A stretch of DNA of 64,000 nucleotides from Nitrospira sp. ST-bin5 (GCA_002083555.1 MSXN01000007.1:359921-423920), one strand, 5' to 3'; positions 32,721 through 41,941 are shown, counted from the stretch's first letter. Notes: generated from the letters alone by a model not told the origin. Numbers and translations: made by a program.

Positions 32721-35144
32721 ATGGGTGCTACTACGTCGGCGAAGCGGGGAGAAGCCCGCCGCGCTCCCGCTCCTCCTTCCCATATCCAGCGTGAAGTCAT
32801 CGGCGTGATCTTGATCGCGCTGAGCTTGCTCACGCTGTTGAGCTTGCTGTCATTTGTGCCGGGTGAAGCCGAGACGGTGGCGTCCGGCGCTCCGGCTACG
32901 GCTCCTCCACGCAATTTGATCGGTTCCTTCGGGGCGGTCCTCGCGGGGGGATTCTTTTTCCTGATCGGCGGGGCGGCGTACCTGTTTCCTCCGTTGCTCG
33001 GCAAACTCGGTTTGCGCTGCTTTTCTCAAAGTCCCGTCAGTATCCGGTTGCGCACGGCTGTCAGTTCGCTCGGAGCGGTCTTGTTCCTGAGCGCCTTTCT
33101 GCATCTCGAAGCCACTGCCGTGCCCACGTTGAGCAGCGGTTTCGTCCATCGCGGGATGGCGGGCGGAGTCTTCGGACAGGTTCTGGCAGATGGACTCAAG
33201 TCCTGGTTTGCCAGCACGGGTGCCCACATTGTGATTCTGGCCAGCTTCTTAGTCTCGCTCTTGTTCACGACCCCGCTGTCACTGACCGAATTGGTTCAGG
33301 GTTTCCCGGAACGCTGGGCGGCCTGGAGAGAGAAACTTGCGGCATTGATGCCGGAACCAGCGATTGAACCGCCGGTAGAGTCCAGTAATCGACGGCAGCG
33401 AACCCGAGTGGCGAAAGAAAGTTCACAGCCTGAGGTAGAAGAGATTGCAGAGGCTTCAGCGATCCAAGAACATGAACCAACCTCGGTGACGGAGTGGCCG
33501 GTGATTCAGCCGCCAATCGCGTCCTTTCCCGCTCCTGCCGAAGTGAACGAACCGGAAGTGGAAGCGGTTTCAGCGCAGGTCGATGCCGGGGATTATGAAC
33601 TTCCCGATCCGGATGAGTTGCTGAGCGATCCGACCGGTCCGATTACGCGCATGTCGGACGAGGAGTTGAAAGCGCAGTCGGATGTGCTCATGCGCGCCTT
33701 GGCGAGTTTTGGCATCATCGGCAAGGTGACGGAAGTGCGGCCCGGGCCGGTCGTGACGATGTATGAGTTCGAGCCGTCGCCGGGAACCAAGGTCGCGAGA
33801 ATTGTGAATCTGGCGGACGATCTGGCTCTGGGGCTGAAGGCCATTAGCTTGCGTATTGTCGCGCCGATCCCGGGGAAGTCGGTGGTCGGGATCGAAGTGC
33901 CGAACATGGCTCGCGAAACGGTGTCGATGAAAGAAGTGGTGATGAGCGAGACCTTCACGAAGGCCCGCTCGAAGCTCACGCTGGCACTGGGCAAGGATAT
34001 CTTCGGCGCTCCGGCGATCGCGGATCTCAAGACGATGCCGCATCTGCTGGTGGCCGGCGCGACCGGGGCCGGTAAGAGCGTTGGCCTCAATACGATGTTG
34101 TTGAGCATTCTGTTTTCCGCGCGGCCAAGCGAGGTCAAGCTGCTCCTGATCGATCCGAAGATGTTGGAGTTTTCGTCGTATGACGGCATCCCCCACTTGC
34201 TGCGGCCTGTCATCACCGATGCGAAATCGGCGGCGCGCGGGTTGGGATGGGTGGTCGCCGAGATGGAACGGCGGTACAAGTTGCTGTCGGAAGCCGGCGT
34301 CCGGAATATCGACGCGTACAATCGCAAGGTAGCCGGGTTGCATGAGGTGTTTGCGGAAGAGACGGCGGCGGCGAATCAGCCTGAATTGCCGATCCAGTTT
34401 CTGACCGAAGAGCAGCGTCTCTCCGCCGGCGAATCGACGGATCCAGAGGTCGCCCCCGGTCCGCGGGATCGCCCGACGCCGCCCGAGCCGCTGCCGTATA
34501 TTGTCGTGATGATCGATGAGTTGGCCGATTTGATGATGGTGGCGCCGAAGGATGTTGAGGATAAGATCGCCCGGTTGGCTCAGATGGCCAGGGCGTCCGG
34601 CATCCATCTTGTGCTGGCGACGCAGCGGCCGTCGGTGGATGTGTTGACGGGCTTGATCAAGGCGAACTTCCCTGCCCGAATCGCCTTCCAGGTTTCGTCG
34701 AAGACCGACTCGCGAACGATTCTGGACGCGAACGGCGCCGAAGCGTTGCTGGGTCGCGGCGACATGCTGTATCTGGCGTCAGGGACAGGGCGGCTGGCCC
34801 GGCTGCACGGATCCTTCGTCTCCGATGACGATGTGCGGCGGGTCGTGGACTTTGTGAAGAAGCAGGCGCTGCCCAAATACGATCCCGAGCTGCAATCATT
34901 GAAGCAGGAAGACGCGGCGGAAGAGGAAGCCAAAGACGAAGTCTACGAGCAGGCGAAAGATTTGGTTCTCTCGACCGGTCAGGCCTCCGCGTCGTTGATT
35001 CAGCGGCGGTTGCGCGTCGGCTATCCCCGCGCTGCCAGGATGATTGAGCAAATGGAAGCGGATGGGATCGTTGGCGCGGCGGGCCGGGACGGGCGCCGGG
35101 AAGTGTTGGGCCGCCGTGGCCCGGTGGGAGCTACTGAAGCATGA
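32721..35144 (+). CDS. ftsK: DNA translocase FtsK/SpoIIIE
   Basis: Septal DNA pump that clears and aligns chromosome ends at division. About 807 residues from ATG 32721. Four hydrophobic segments lie in the first 200 residues, then an acidic linker. The motor has LLVAGATGAGKSVGLN (Walker A), LPYIVVMIDELADLMM (Walker B) and LATQRPSVDVLTGLIKANFP. The C-terminal gamma domain (VLSTGQASASLIQRRLRVGY and following) should read KOPS sites. The upstream TTG at 32661 precedes the promoter and is not used. LolA is coupled downstream. Confidence 0.96.
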   Translation: MGATTSAKRGEARRAPAPPSHIQREVIGVILIALSLLTLLSLLSFVPGEAETVASGAPATAPPRNLIGSFGAVLAGGFFFLIGGAAYLFPPLLGKLGLRCFSQSPVSIRLRTAVSSLGAVLFLSAFLHLEATAVPTLSSGFVHRGMAGGVFGQVLADGLKSWFASTGAHIVILASFLVSLLFTTPLSLTELVQGFPERWAAWREKLAALMPEPAIEPPVESSNRRQRTRVAKESSQPEVEEIAEASAIQEHEPTSVTEWPVIQPPIASFPAPAEVNEPEVEAVSAQVDAGDYELPDPDELLSDPTGPITRMSDEELKAQSDVLMRALASFGIIGKVTEVRPGPVVTMYEFEPSPGTKVARIVNLADDLALGLKAISLRIVAPIPGKSVVGIEVPNMARETVSMKEVVMSETFTKARSKLTLALGKDIFGAPAIADLKTMPHLLVAGATGAGKSVGLNTMLLSILFSARPSEVKLLLIDPKMLEFSSYDGIPHLLRPVITDAKSAARGLGWVVAEMERRYKLLSEAGVRNIDAYNRKVAGLHEVFAEETAAANQPELPIQFLTEEQRLSAGESTDPEVAPGPRDRPTPPEPLPYIVVMIDELADLMMVAPKDVEDKIARLAQMARASGIHLVLATQRPSVDVLTGLIKANFPARIAFQVSSKTDSRTILDANGAEALLGRGDMLYLASGTGRLARLHGSFVSDDDVRRVVDFVKKQALPKYDPELQSLKQEDAAEEEAKDEVYEQAKDLVLSTGQASASLIQRRLRVGYPRAARMIEQMEADGIVGAAGRDGRREVLGRRGPVGATEA

Positions 35145-35854
35145 GTGTATGGAAAGTCTTGATGTTTGTTGGGATGACGGTCTGTCTTCCGGTGTGGGCG
35201 GTTTGGAGCGCCGATGACGTACCCGATGAGAAGGCCATGCAGGAAGTGCACGAGGTCGTGAGGCAGTTGCAGGCCCGTTATGAGAAAACGAAAGACCTTC
35301 AGGCGGATTTTACACAAAAGACCAGAATCGAAGGATTCGAGCGGCCGGTGACGTCTTCGGGCAAGGTGTATATCAAGAAGCCGGGACGGCTGCGGTGGGA
35401 CTATCTCGATCCGGCGAATGAGCAAATTTACGTCAATCACGATGACGTCAAAGTGTATGTGCCGGAGCATAAACAGGTGCTCATCGGGAAGCTGACGCAC
35501 ATGGCGGCGTCGCAGGCTCCGTTGGAACTGCTCCAGGGTGCGGCAAAGCTGGAGGAGTCGTTTGAAATTTCTCCGGCGACCGGAAAGAAAGAGCGCGGTG
35601 CGGGCGGGCTTCGCCTTCTGAGTCTGGTGCCGAAGGGGCGTGAGACAGATCCCTCGCGGCATGTGCAGCAGATCGTCGTAGAGGTCTTTCCGAAGACCTA
35701 TTTTATTCGTACCGTGTGGCTCCATGAGATCAGCGGGAATGTGGCCACGTTCGAGTTTTCTTCGTTAAAACCGAATCTCGGACTGGGGGAAGAGGTCTTC
35801 GACTTCAAGGCACCGGCCGATGTCGAGGTGGTCAAGGCGCCGGTATTGAATTAG
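35141..35854 (+). CDS. lolA: Outer-membrane lipoprotein carrier protein
   Basis: Periplasmic shuttle carrying lipoproteins from LolCDE to the outer membrane. 237 residues with a signal peptide (MSVWKVLMFVGMTVCLPVWA). LQADFTQKTRIEGFERPVTS and GKVYIKKPGRLRWDYLDP are the LolA hydrophobic-cavity motifs. The ATG overlaps the ftsK stop by four bases. This fits the many lipoproteins in the window. Confidence 0.92.
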   Translation: MSVWKVLMFVGMTVCLPVWAVWSADDVPDEKAMQEVHEVVRQLQARYEKTKDLQADFTQKTRIEGFERPVTSSGKVYIKKPGRLRWDYLDPANEQIYVNHDDVKVYVPEHKQVLIGKLTHMAASQAPLELLQGAAKLEESFEISPATGKKERGAGGLRLLSLVPKGRETDPSRHVQQIVVEVFPKTYFIRTVWLHEISGNVATFEFSSLKPNLGLGEEVFDFKAPADVEVVKAPVLN

Positions 35855-35917
35855 CCGGCTTCTGTCAGGCGAGTTGAGGTCGTCGCGAGAGTGAGACGGG
35901 AGGGAGAGGGCGAAGAC

Positions 35918-36679
35918 ATGCAATCGACCAGCGCACAGTCAGTGACGGAAGCCGTCGACCGGGCCGTTGCGGCGCTCGATTTCGACCGGTTGCACAAGAC
36001 CTACTGGGAGCAGAACGAGTTTCTTGTCATCAAGCAATTTCTTCCGCGGTCGTTTGTCGAATCAGCATTTGTGCCGCAGGTGGAAGGGCTCAAGCCGCGC
36101 ATCAACCGCAACTATATCCCCGGCCACAAGAAGGGCGGCAGCGTCAGCTACTATACGGTGCAGGAGCAGGCGCCCTTGTTCCTCGACCTCTACCGGTCGA
36201 CCGCCTATCGCAGCTTTCTCAACCGGTTGGTTCATGCGAATCTGCTGTTATGCCCGGACGACGATCCGCATTCCTGTGCGCTCTACTACTACACGGAGCC
36301 GGGGGACCATATCGGCTTTCATTACGATACGTCCTACTACAAGGGCGCGCGCTATACGATCTTGATGGGAATGGTCGACCGGTCATCGCACTGCAAGCTG
36401 GTGTGTGACCTGTTTAAGGATGATCCGGCGAAGGAGACGCAGCACCTGGAACTCATCACCGAGCCCGGGGACATGGTGATCTTCAACGGCGATAAACTCT
36501 GGCATGCGGTGACCCCTCTGGCGGAGGGGGAGGAGCGAGTGGCGCTGACGATGGAGTATGTCACGAATCCTGAAATGGGCCGGTTTCATCGTCTGTACTC
36601 AAACCTGAAAGACTCGTTCGCCTATTTCGGATTGAAGGCCGTGTTCAAACGGGCGTCCTCCGGTCAACGCACCTCCTAA
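35918..36679 (+). CDS. 2OG-Fe(II) oxygenase-family protein
   Basis: 253 residues from ATG 35918, preceded by GGGAGGGAGAGG; a GTG at 35891 would extend it. IGFHYDTSYYKGARYTIL gives the HxD iron motif, and LWHAVTPL with EERVALTMEY gives the distal histidine and the arginine that binds 2-oxoglutarate. The Tyr-rich region YYTEPGDH is typical of small-molecule or protein hydroxylases of this fold. Substrate unknown. Downstream of lolA, separated by 60 bases. Confidence 0.8.
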   Translation: MQSTSAQSVTEAVDRAVAALDFDRLHKTYWEQNEFLVIKQFLPRSFVESAFVPQVEGLKPRINRNYIPGHKKGGSVSYYTVQEQAPLFLDLYRSTAYRSFLNRLVHANLLLCPDDDPHSCALYYYTEPGDHIGFHYDTSYYKGARYTILMGMVDRSSHCKLVCDLFKDDPAKETQHLELITEPGDMVIFNGDKLWHAVTPLAEGEERVALTMEYVTNPEMGRFHRLYSNLKDSFAYFGLKAVFKRASSGQRTS

Positions 36680-36727
36680 TATCCCGCTCGACGAATCCGC
36701 CCCGGGGCAGTGGAACAGTAGAGCTGC

Positions 36728-37198
36728 TTAGCCGCTCACGTGTCCTTCTGCGTTGGGTATGACGGACTTCCCCCTCACTCTATTTTGTCCCGACGATGCG
36801 GGCCATTGCTTCGGCGATATGGCTGCCTCTCCGTTCTGTTTTCTGGACACCGGTTGCCGTATCGGGAGCATTTGGGTTCGTCCAGCCCCTCGTGCTCCGC
36901 GAGGGCGTCCAGCTTTCAATTCCTGCTCGCGAGGAGGGAATGGGCCACGGTTTGCGAGTTCCATCGTCGTGAGCGCCGCACGAAGGGAATCTTCTACGAG
37001 CCAGGCCAGCGTGGTGTGGGGTGTCCAGTAGGCGGCATCCCGCAATTGATTGACCAGCTGCATTGGAAGTGTGATCGTCAGTCTGGTGGTCGGCCTGTGA
37101 TGTGAAGAAACCTTTTGTGGATCGTCCTGAGCTCGAGCCTGTTCAGGTCTCGGGGTATTTTCCATGATCGACTCTGCTGGGGGATTAGTCATCAACAT
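36728..37198 (-). CDS. Ribbon-helix-helix-like small protein
   Basis: 156 residues from ATG 37198 with AAAGGG upstream. TRLTITLPMQLVNQLRDAAYW and the following TTLAWLVEDSLRAALTTME look like a ribbon-helix-helix DNA-binding unit: a strand, then two helices. The C-terminal part (RPRGARGAGRTQMLPIRQPV and on) is basic, proline-rich and disordered-looking, with KQNGEA near the end. RHH proteins usually act as autoregulators or antitoxins; no partner toxin is seen. Start uncertain (ATG 37165 also possible). Confidence 0.5.
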   Translation of the reverse strand: MLMTNPPAESIMENTPRPEQARAQDDPQKVSSHHRPTTRLTITLPMQLVNQLRDAAYWTPHTTLAWLVEDSLRAALTTMELANRGPFPPREQELKAGRPRGARGAGRTQMLPIRQPVSRKQNGEAAISPKQWPASSGQNRVRGKSVIPNAEGHVSG

Positions 37199-37270
37199 GG
37201 CAGCCCTTTCATATTGAAGGCGGTGCATAAGAAGTATCCGTGAGTCTGTGCAACGCAATGGTTGCGATAG

Positions 37271-37296
37271 GCCGTGCCTCCTTTCGGAGGCACGGC
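37271..37296 (+). promoter_or_regulatory. Perfect hairpin sequestering a GGAGG
   Basis: Arms 37271-37281 and 37286-37296 form a perfect 11-base stem with loop tttc. The right arm contains GGAGG (37286-37290) ten bases before ATG 37301, which opens a 91-codon frame ending at 37576. That frame matches no family I know and may not be a gene. The rest of 37199-37718 holds no feature I can support and looks less GC-rich than its surroundings. Confidence 0.35.
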
Positions 37297-37718
37297 GCTC
37301 ATGGCCATGGACGAAGGCACCAGCGTGCTTCTGGATGGGCACAATCCAAAAACAGCATCACCCTGCAGAGGGGAACCCTCAGAGACAAGGTGCGTAACTG
37401 GCAGCGTCGCGCCATGCCATATCCGATCGAATGGAGAGATGAACGAAAAAGTCGTCATAGCAATACAGAAGATTTATTCATCGAATGGGTATATGAGAGA
37501 ACAGGTACACACTAGTGTGCACAGCAATGGGCGTACCAGGCGGGTCACGTCACTCATCCGAGCGAATGAGTTCTAAGACGTTGATTTTTTACGGTGCAGA
37601 ATTGAGGCGGCGATAACACTGAGCGAAGGAGAAAATCTGGATCAGATCGATGTATCTGAACCGGTACGAGGGCTATCTGCTTTGATACAGGGTGCGAGCG
37701 AGAGGGCGTAGGAAATGT

Positions 37719-38228
37719 TTATAAGTGCAGATGTTTCATTGCCGCAGCACAGAGGACGATAAAAAATCCCATCCAGAGCGCCGCGCGCTGATAGGGAATG
37801 ACTTCATAATCCTCATCCTCCTCTGCTTCATCATCTGACTTGAAGATGACGGTATAGAGAAACAGGGTCATGAGACAGAGGACCAATCCAAGCTTGATGA
37901 AGAAAACGGTCAAGTACTTGGCATTGTGCTGGATCCCCAGCTGGGTCTGCGACGTCATGATCTGATTGACGTAGTGCAGATTGATCCCGCCGGTGAACAG
38001 GAGCACCACTAACAGGATTCCGGCTATTTTCCTATAGTGCTGATAAAACACATCGCTGATGGGCTTGATCTGCTCTTTGGCCACGGCTTTCTTCAGGCCC
38101 GGGGTCACGGCCAGGACAAGAAACGCCAGCCCTCCGATCCAAATGATGGCCGATAGCAGATGGAACCAGTGATTGATGATCGGAATCAGGGTGTTCAGAT
38201 CGGTGACGATGCTTTGGAGGGCGTCCAT
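37719..38228 (-). CDS. CopD-like four-helix membrane protein
   Basis: 169 residues with four membrane segments: NHWFHLLSAIIWIGGLAFLV, AGILLVVLLFTGGINL, TVFFIKLGLVLCLMTLFLYT and LWMGFFIVLCAAAMKH. The histidines in the first helix (HWFHLLSAIIWIGG) and near the C terminus (KHLHL) resemble the heme or copper ligands of the CopD/YkoY-type family. It ends the minus-strand cluster of redox-like genes. A role in electron transfer or copper handling is inference. Confidence 0.78.
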   Translation of the reverse strand: MDALQSIVTDLNTLIPIINHWFHLLSAIIWIGGLAFLVLAVTPGLKKAVAKEQIKPISDVFYQHYRKIAGILLVVLLFTGGINLHYVNQIMTSQTQLGIQHNAKYLTVFFIKLGLVLCLMTLFLYTVIFKSDDEAEEDEDYEVIPYQRAALWMGFFIVLCAAAMKHLHL

Positions 38229-38275
38229 AGAGCATTCATGAGGCAGCGTGGCGAGGGATCGCCGGCGCTAGAACC

Positions 38276-39679
38276 TCACTCCTTACCCTTCATGTCGAAA
38301 TTGAAGACCGGCGCGTCGTTGCCGAATCGCTTTTTTCTGAGTTCTTCCATCAGCTCGATGGTGATCAGTGGGACGCTATTCTCGCGGGCGTGCTTCTCGA
38401 CGCCCTTCTTGACCATCGCGCGGAGAAAATAGGGGATGCGGCTGAGGCGTAGCTCGGATGCCTCGTCCCATGGGATTACAGATTCTTCGGGAACATTGAA
38501 GGCGACTTTAATCTTTTCTCCGCCCTTAGGTGTGTAGAGACACCACTCATCTTCATCCAGCCAGTCTCCGTGATCCACGTACGGACGGGCACGGCAGCCA
38601 CCGCAAATATCGGTATATTCGCAGTCGCCGCATTTTCCCTTGAGCTGCGGGTAGCGGAAAGAATTGAACACATCCGACTTTTCCCACAGATCGACGAAGC
38701 TATTCTCGCGGATATTACCGGCAGAGAGCGGCATATAGGGACAGGGCGTTAATTCACCGTTCGGCGTCACGCGTGCGTAGTTGGTGCCGGCGAGACAACC
38801 GCCGCCCATGTAGCCGGTGGCTTTCGTGATGGGAGAATTCGGATCCTTCTCATAGGCCAAGCGCTTGAAGTGGGGGGCGCAACGGGCGCGGACCAGCATA
38901 CCCTTGTAGTTGTCCTGGCAATTGACCAGGTAGCCCAGCACTTCCTCGTACTGCGCCGGCGTGATGTCCGTGAGTTCTTCGCCACGGCCCGTACAGACCA
39001 TGAAGAACACATTGAGGACTCGCGCACCGAGTTGATGCGACCATTCGATGACCGCCGGCAGCTCCTGATAGTTCATCGGCTGCGCGCTGAAATGGACTTG
39101 GAATTGAAGGCCGTTCCGTTTGCTAGCTTCGATCCCGGCGACGGCGGCTTCCCAGGCGCCAGGGACGCCCCGGAAAGAATTGTGCTTGGCGGCATCGAGA
39201 GAATCGATGCTGATCCCGACCCCCATGACGCCGATCTCGACCAGGGCCTTGGCCATCTGGTCGTTGATGAGCATGCCGTTGGTCCCGAAGACCACCATGA
39301 AGCCGAGTTTCACGGCATGCCTGGCAATGTCCAGAATATCCGGCCGCACCAGCGGCTCTCCTCCGGTGATGACCAGGAGACAGCCCTTGTTAACTTCGGC
39401 AATTTGATCGATGAGTTTGTAGCACTCGTCCGTGGAGAGTTCATCGTCGCCGCCGGCCGATTTGGTCGTGGCGTCGAGGTAGCAATGGTCGCATTTCAGA
39501 TTACAGCGCTTCGTCAGGTTGAGCGCGACGAGATAAGGCTTGAAGTCGTCGACGGTCCGGCCGTCATGCACGCCCTCGCCTTTCGGCCCGGGCGTCATGA
39601 ATTGCGTGATCTGCTGTTGAAGCGACCCGAGCGCTCCCTGTAACGAGGGGAGGCTCAGCATCGGGAGCGATTTACCCAT
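38276..39679 (-). CDS. Radical SAM/SPASM protein with C-terminal PCP_red domain
   Basis: 467 residues. The radical SAM cluster is C59-x3-C63-x2-C66 in TKRCNLKCDHCYLD. The SPASM part carries further cysteines (GGGCLAG, TPCPYM, CGDCEYTDICGGCRARPY, WCLY) for auxiliary clusters, as in AhbC/AhbD/NirJ heme-modifying and peptide-maturing enzymes. Residues 415-460 (IPWDEASELRLSRIPYFLRA and following) form a PCP_red domain like the C terminus of protochlorophyllide reductase BchB. The ATG shares one base with the stop of the stress-protein gene. Substrate unknown; tetrapyrrole or peptide are options. Confidence 0.87.
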   Translation of the reverse strand: MGKSLPMLSLPSLQGALGSLQQQITQFMTPGPKGEGVHDGRTVDDFKPYLVALNLTKRCNLKCDHCYLDATTKSAGGDDELSTDECYKLIDQIAEVNKGCLLVITGGEPLVRPDILDIARHAVKLGFMVVFGTNGMLINDQMAKALVEIGVMGVGISIDSLDAAKHNSFRGVPGAWEAAVAGIEASKRNGLQFQVHFSAQPMNYQELPAVIEWSHQLGARVLNVFFMVCTGRGEELTDITPAQYEEVLGYLVNCQDNYKGMLVRARCAPHFKRLAYEKDPNSPITKATGYMGGGCLAGTNYARVTPNGELTPCPYMPLSAGNIRENSFVDLWEKSDVFNSFRYPQLKGKCGDCEYTDICGGCRARPYVDHGDWLDEDEWCLYTPKGGEKIKVAFNVPEESVIPWDEASELRLSRIPYFLRAMVKKGVEKHARENSVPLITIELMEELRKKRFGNDAPVFNFDMKGKE

Positions 39680-41772
39680 CAGTTCGCCCCGGACTTCGAG
39701 CCGGTGAGATTGGCAATCATATCTTTCAGATTGCCCGTCTTCATGGCGTCGGCCATGTAGCCCTTGGCCTGTTCGATGCCTTCGTTGGCCACTTCGGCCG
39801 TAATGAGGGTGGCTCCGATCTTTTCCGCATGCTTCTCAATCAACGCCTTGGTGCAATCGCGCATGAAGCCTTCCGGAGCCCGCTCCAGCCTGGCCTGAGC
39901 GTCGGCGCTCCAGGTAAAGGGAGAAGTTTCCGCGGCTTTGGCGGCGCCGTTCCCGTTCGTATGCTCGCCGTTCGAGCCATTGGCGACGGTCGCCAGCTTT
40001 TCTTCGGCCGCCGGCGCGGTGCCGGTGCCCTTGTTGGCGAAAATGGGCTGATAATCTTCGTCCGCCGCTTCCTTGATCGTGGGGGCGGCATATTCCAGCG
40101 TAATCGTCGTCATGCCGAGCTTTCTGGCGCTCTTTTCGATTCTGGCTTTGGCGCGTCGGCGTTGGAAGCCGGCTGGAACCGCGCGGATCGCTTCCTTGGC
40201 GTCCTTGGTCCATTGCATCGGAACGTCGTCGTACGCCAGATCGGTTTCCAACTCGCCTTCGGCCTTGGCCGCCGCTTCGAAAATCTGCTTGTCGACCAGC
40301 TTGAACTTGTCGCCGTCGGCGGAGCAGACCGGGCATTTCACGGGCGAGTCGCCCTTCCCGATGTAGCCGCAGCCGTCGCAGACGAAGTAATTCTGGCTCA
40401 TGCGGTCGAGGTAGGCCTGGGTCCCGGCCGAGTTCTTCGGCTTTTCTTCGACGATGCCGGTCATCATGCCGCTCAGGGTGTTCCCCATGAGGTCTTTGGC
40501 GACCGAATCGTCCGCCTGCATCTTGTCCCGGTCGATGCCGGCGGCATCCAGACTGCCCCCGAGGGCGCGCATGGCATCCATGGCTCCTTTGGGAAGAATA
40601 TGGCCGATGGCGATATCGAGAACCGTGTTGCTGATGATCGTGTGGCCTTTTTCAATGGCATAACGATGGACCGCGGTCTTGGCGACGCCGCGAGCGAAGA
40701 TCGGAATCTTTTCCATCCGCCGCAAGGCTTCTTCCGTCCAGGCGATGGTGTATTCGGCCTGCGTATCGATCGGCGGCACGTACTTGCGATTGGACACCAG
40801 GACGTTACAGGCGGCGCTGCGCAGGAGGTTTTCCGTGTTGCTGCCGATATCCATGTCTTCATCGCTATGGACGCCGATGCGGCCGACGATGAGCAGCCAG
40901 GGTGTATCCTTGCGGACGTACTGAATGATTTTTTCAAAGGCTTTGCCGTCGAGCAGGGTCGTTTTGACGTCGGTCTTCTCGGCTTGGGCAATTTCACGGG
41001 ACACATCGAGGTGTGACTGATAGATTTTGGCCAGGCCGCTGTCGATAATTTCTTCGTGCAGCTTTTCCTGTTCCTTGAACCGGAAGACCTTGCCGGCTTC
41101 TTCGTTCAACACGCCGGAGATGCTGTGGAAGGCCGCGTAATGGAAGTACGGATCGAAGGCGGAGATGACTTCGACCGGCCGGTTGAAGGCCTTGCCGAGG
41201 GCCAGACCTGTCATCAACCCGCCGAACGAATACGGGCTGCCGTCTACTGCCACGACGATCTTGCCGTTATTCATCGGTTCGGTGTTCTTGATGATGAACA
41301 TGTCCGAGTTGCGGATGCGGCGGATCACGCGCTCGGTATTGCTGCCGATCACGCTGTCTTTCACGGCGCCGACGCCCAGCGCGCCCATGATGACCAGATC
41401 GTAGGCGTTCGTATTGATATCTTCGACGAGCACCTTCCAATTGCGCCCTTCGAGGGATTTGCGCTCGATCGGGAGGTTGGACTCGTTGCACTTCTTGTCG
41501 ACGTAGTCGAGGTAGGAGTCCGTGATGATCTGAAGTCCGCGCGTGATCAGCGAATCGTGGATCTGCCGCTGGCGGTCCAGTTCCTTTTCATCGTGATATT
41601 CCTCAGGCAGTCCCGCTTCCATTTGCTTGAAGCGCTTGTCGTGCATCTTCGCCGCGTAGACGTGGCTGCCGACAATCTTGGAGCCGAAGGTTTTCGCGAA
41701 CTCGACGCCCACGTCGACCGCTGTATTCGAATGGTCGGAATTATCGACCGGGATATAGATGGTCTTATACAT
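39679..41772 (-). CDS. Universal stress/rubredoxin-like/triple PCP_red fusion protein
   Basis: 697 residues in a rare arrangement. Residues 1-163 and 169-328 are two UspA domains with GALGVGAVKDSVIGSNTE and GRIGVHSDEDMDIGSNTE ATP-binding loops. Residues 343-390 form PCP_red 1 (WTEEALRRMEKIPIFARG). Residues 462-485 form a rubredoxin-like metal knuckle, C465-x2-C468 and C480-x2-C483. PCP_red 2 is at 518-565 (WTKDAKEAIRAVPAGF) and PCP_red 3 at 618-668 (WSADAQARLERAPEGF), joined by a Gly/Asn-rich linker. GGAGGAGG precedes the ATG. It is coupled to a radical SAM enzyme that also has PCP_red. Function inferred: stress-responsive electron carrier or scaffold. Confidence 0.85.
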   Translation of the reverse strand: MYKTIYIPVDNSDHSNTAVDVGVEFAKTFGSKIVGSHVYAAKMHDKRFKQMEAGLPEEYHDEKELDRQRQIHDSLITRGLQIITDSYLDYVDKKCNESNLPIERKSLEGRNWKVLVEDINTNAYDLVIMGALGVGAVKDSVIGSNTERVIRRIRNSDMFIIKNTEPMNNGKIVVAVDGSPYSFGGLMTGLALGKAFNRPVEVISAFDPYFHYAAFHSISGVLNEEAGKVFRFKEQEKLHEEIIDSGLAKIYQSHLDVSREIAQAEKTDVKTTLLDGKAFEKIIQYVRKDTPWLLIVGRIGVHSDEDMDIGSNTENLLRSAACNVLVSNRKYVPPIDTQAEYTIAWTEEALRRMEKIPIFARGVAKTAVHRYAIEKGHTIISNTVLDIAIGHILPKGAMDAMRALGGSLDAAGIDRDKMQADDSVAKDLMGNTLSGMMTGIVEEKPKNSAGTQAYLDRMSQNYFVCDGCGYIGKGDSPVKCPVCSADGDKFKLVDKQIFEAAAKAEGELETDLAYDDVPMQWTKDAKEAIRAVPAGFQRRRAKARIEKSARKLGMTTITLEYAAPTIKEAADEDYQPIFANKGTGTAPAAEEKLATVANGSNGEHTNGNGAAKAAETSPFTWSADAQARLERAPEGFMRDCTKALIEKHAEKIGATLITAEVANEGIEQAKGYMADAMKTGNLKDMIANLTGSKSGAN

Positions 41773-41872
41773 TGAGACGCCTCCTCCAAGGCCTCTTTTC
41801 GTCGGGGAGAACCGTCATAATTGTGAGAAAAACCAAACGGTTGCCTGAGATCCCCGGCATAAAAGAGGTCGG

Positions 41873-41902
41873 ATGATAGCATTGGCCAGTTCTGGAATGC
41901 AA
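41873..41902 (-). promoter_or_regulatory. Promoter of the stress-fusion gene
   Basis: Minus-strand TTGCAT (41897-41902) and TATCAT (41873-41878) with an 18-base spacer, about 100 bases before the start codon. It implies that the stress fusion and its radical SAM partner can be expressed separately from the upstream genes. Confidence 0.4.
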
Positions 41903-41941
41903 GGTGAGCGACAGGGGATACAGGATCGAAGAGTTTTCGGC

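Noticed and set aside
33570..34607. 345-codon open frame antisense to ftsK
   Set aside because: It mirrors the GC-rich codon pattern of ftsK, encodes Arg/His-rich sequence with no domain, and has no promoter or ribosome site.
39829..41016. 395-codon plus-strand frame opposite the stress fusion gene
   Set aside because: Antisense to a well-supported multi-domain gene and composed of low-information Gly/Arg/Ala sequence.
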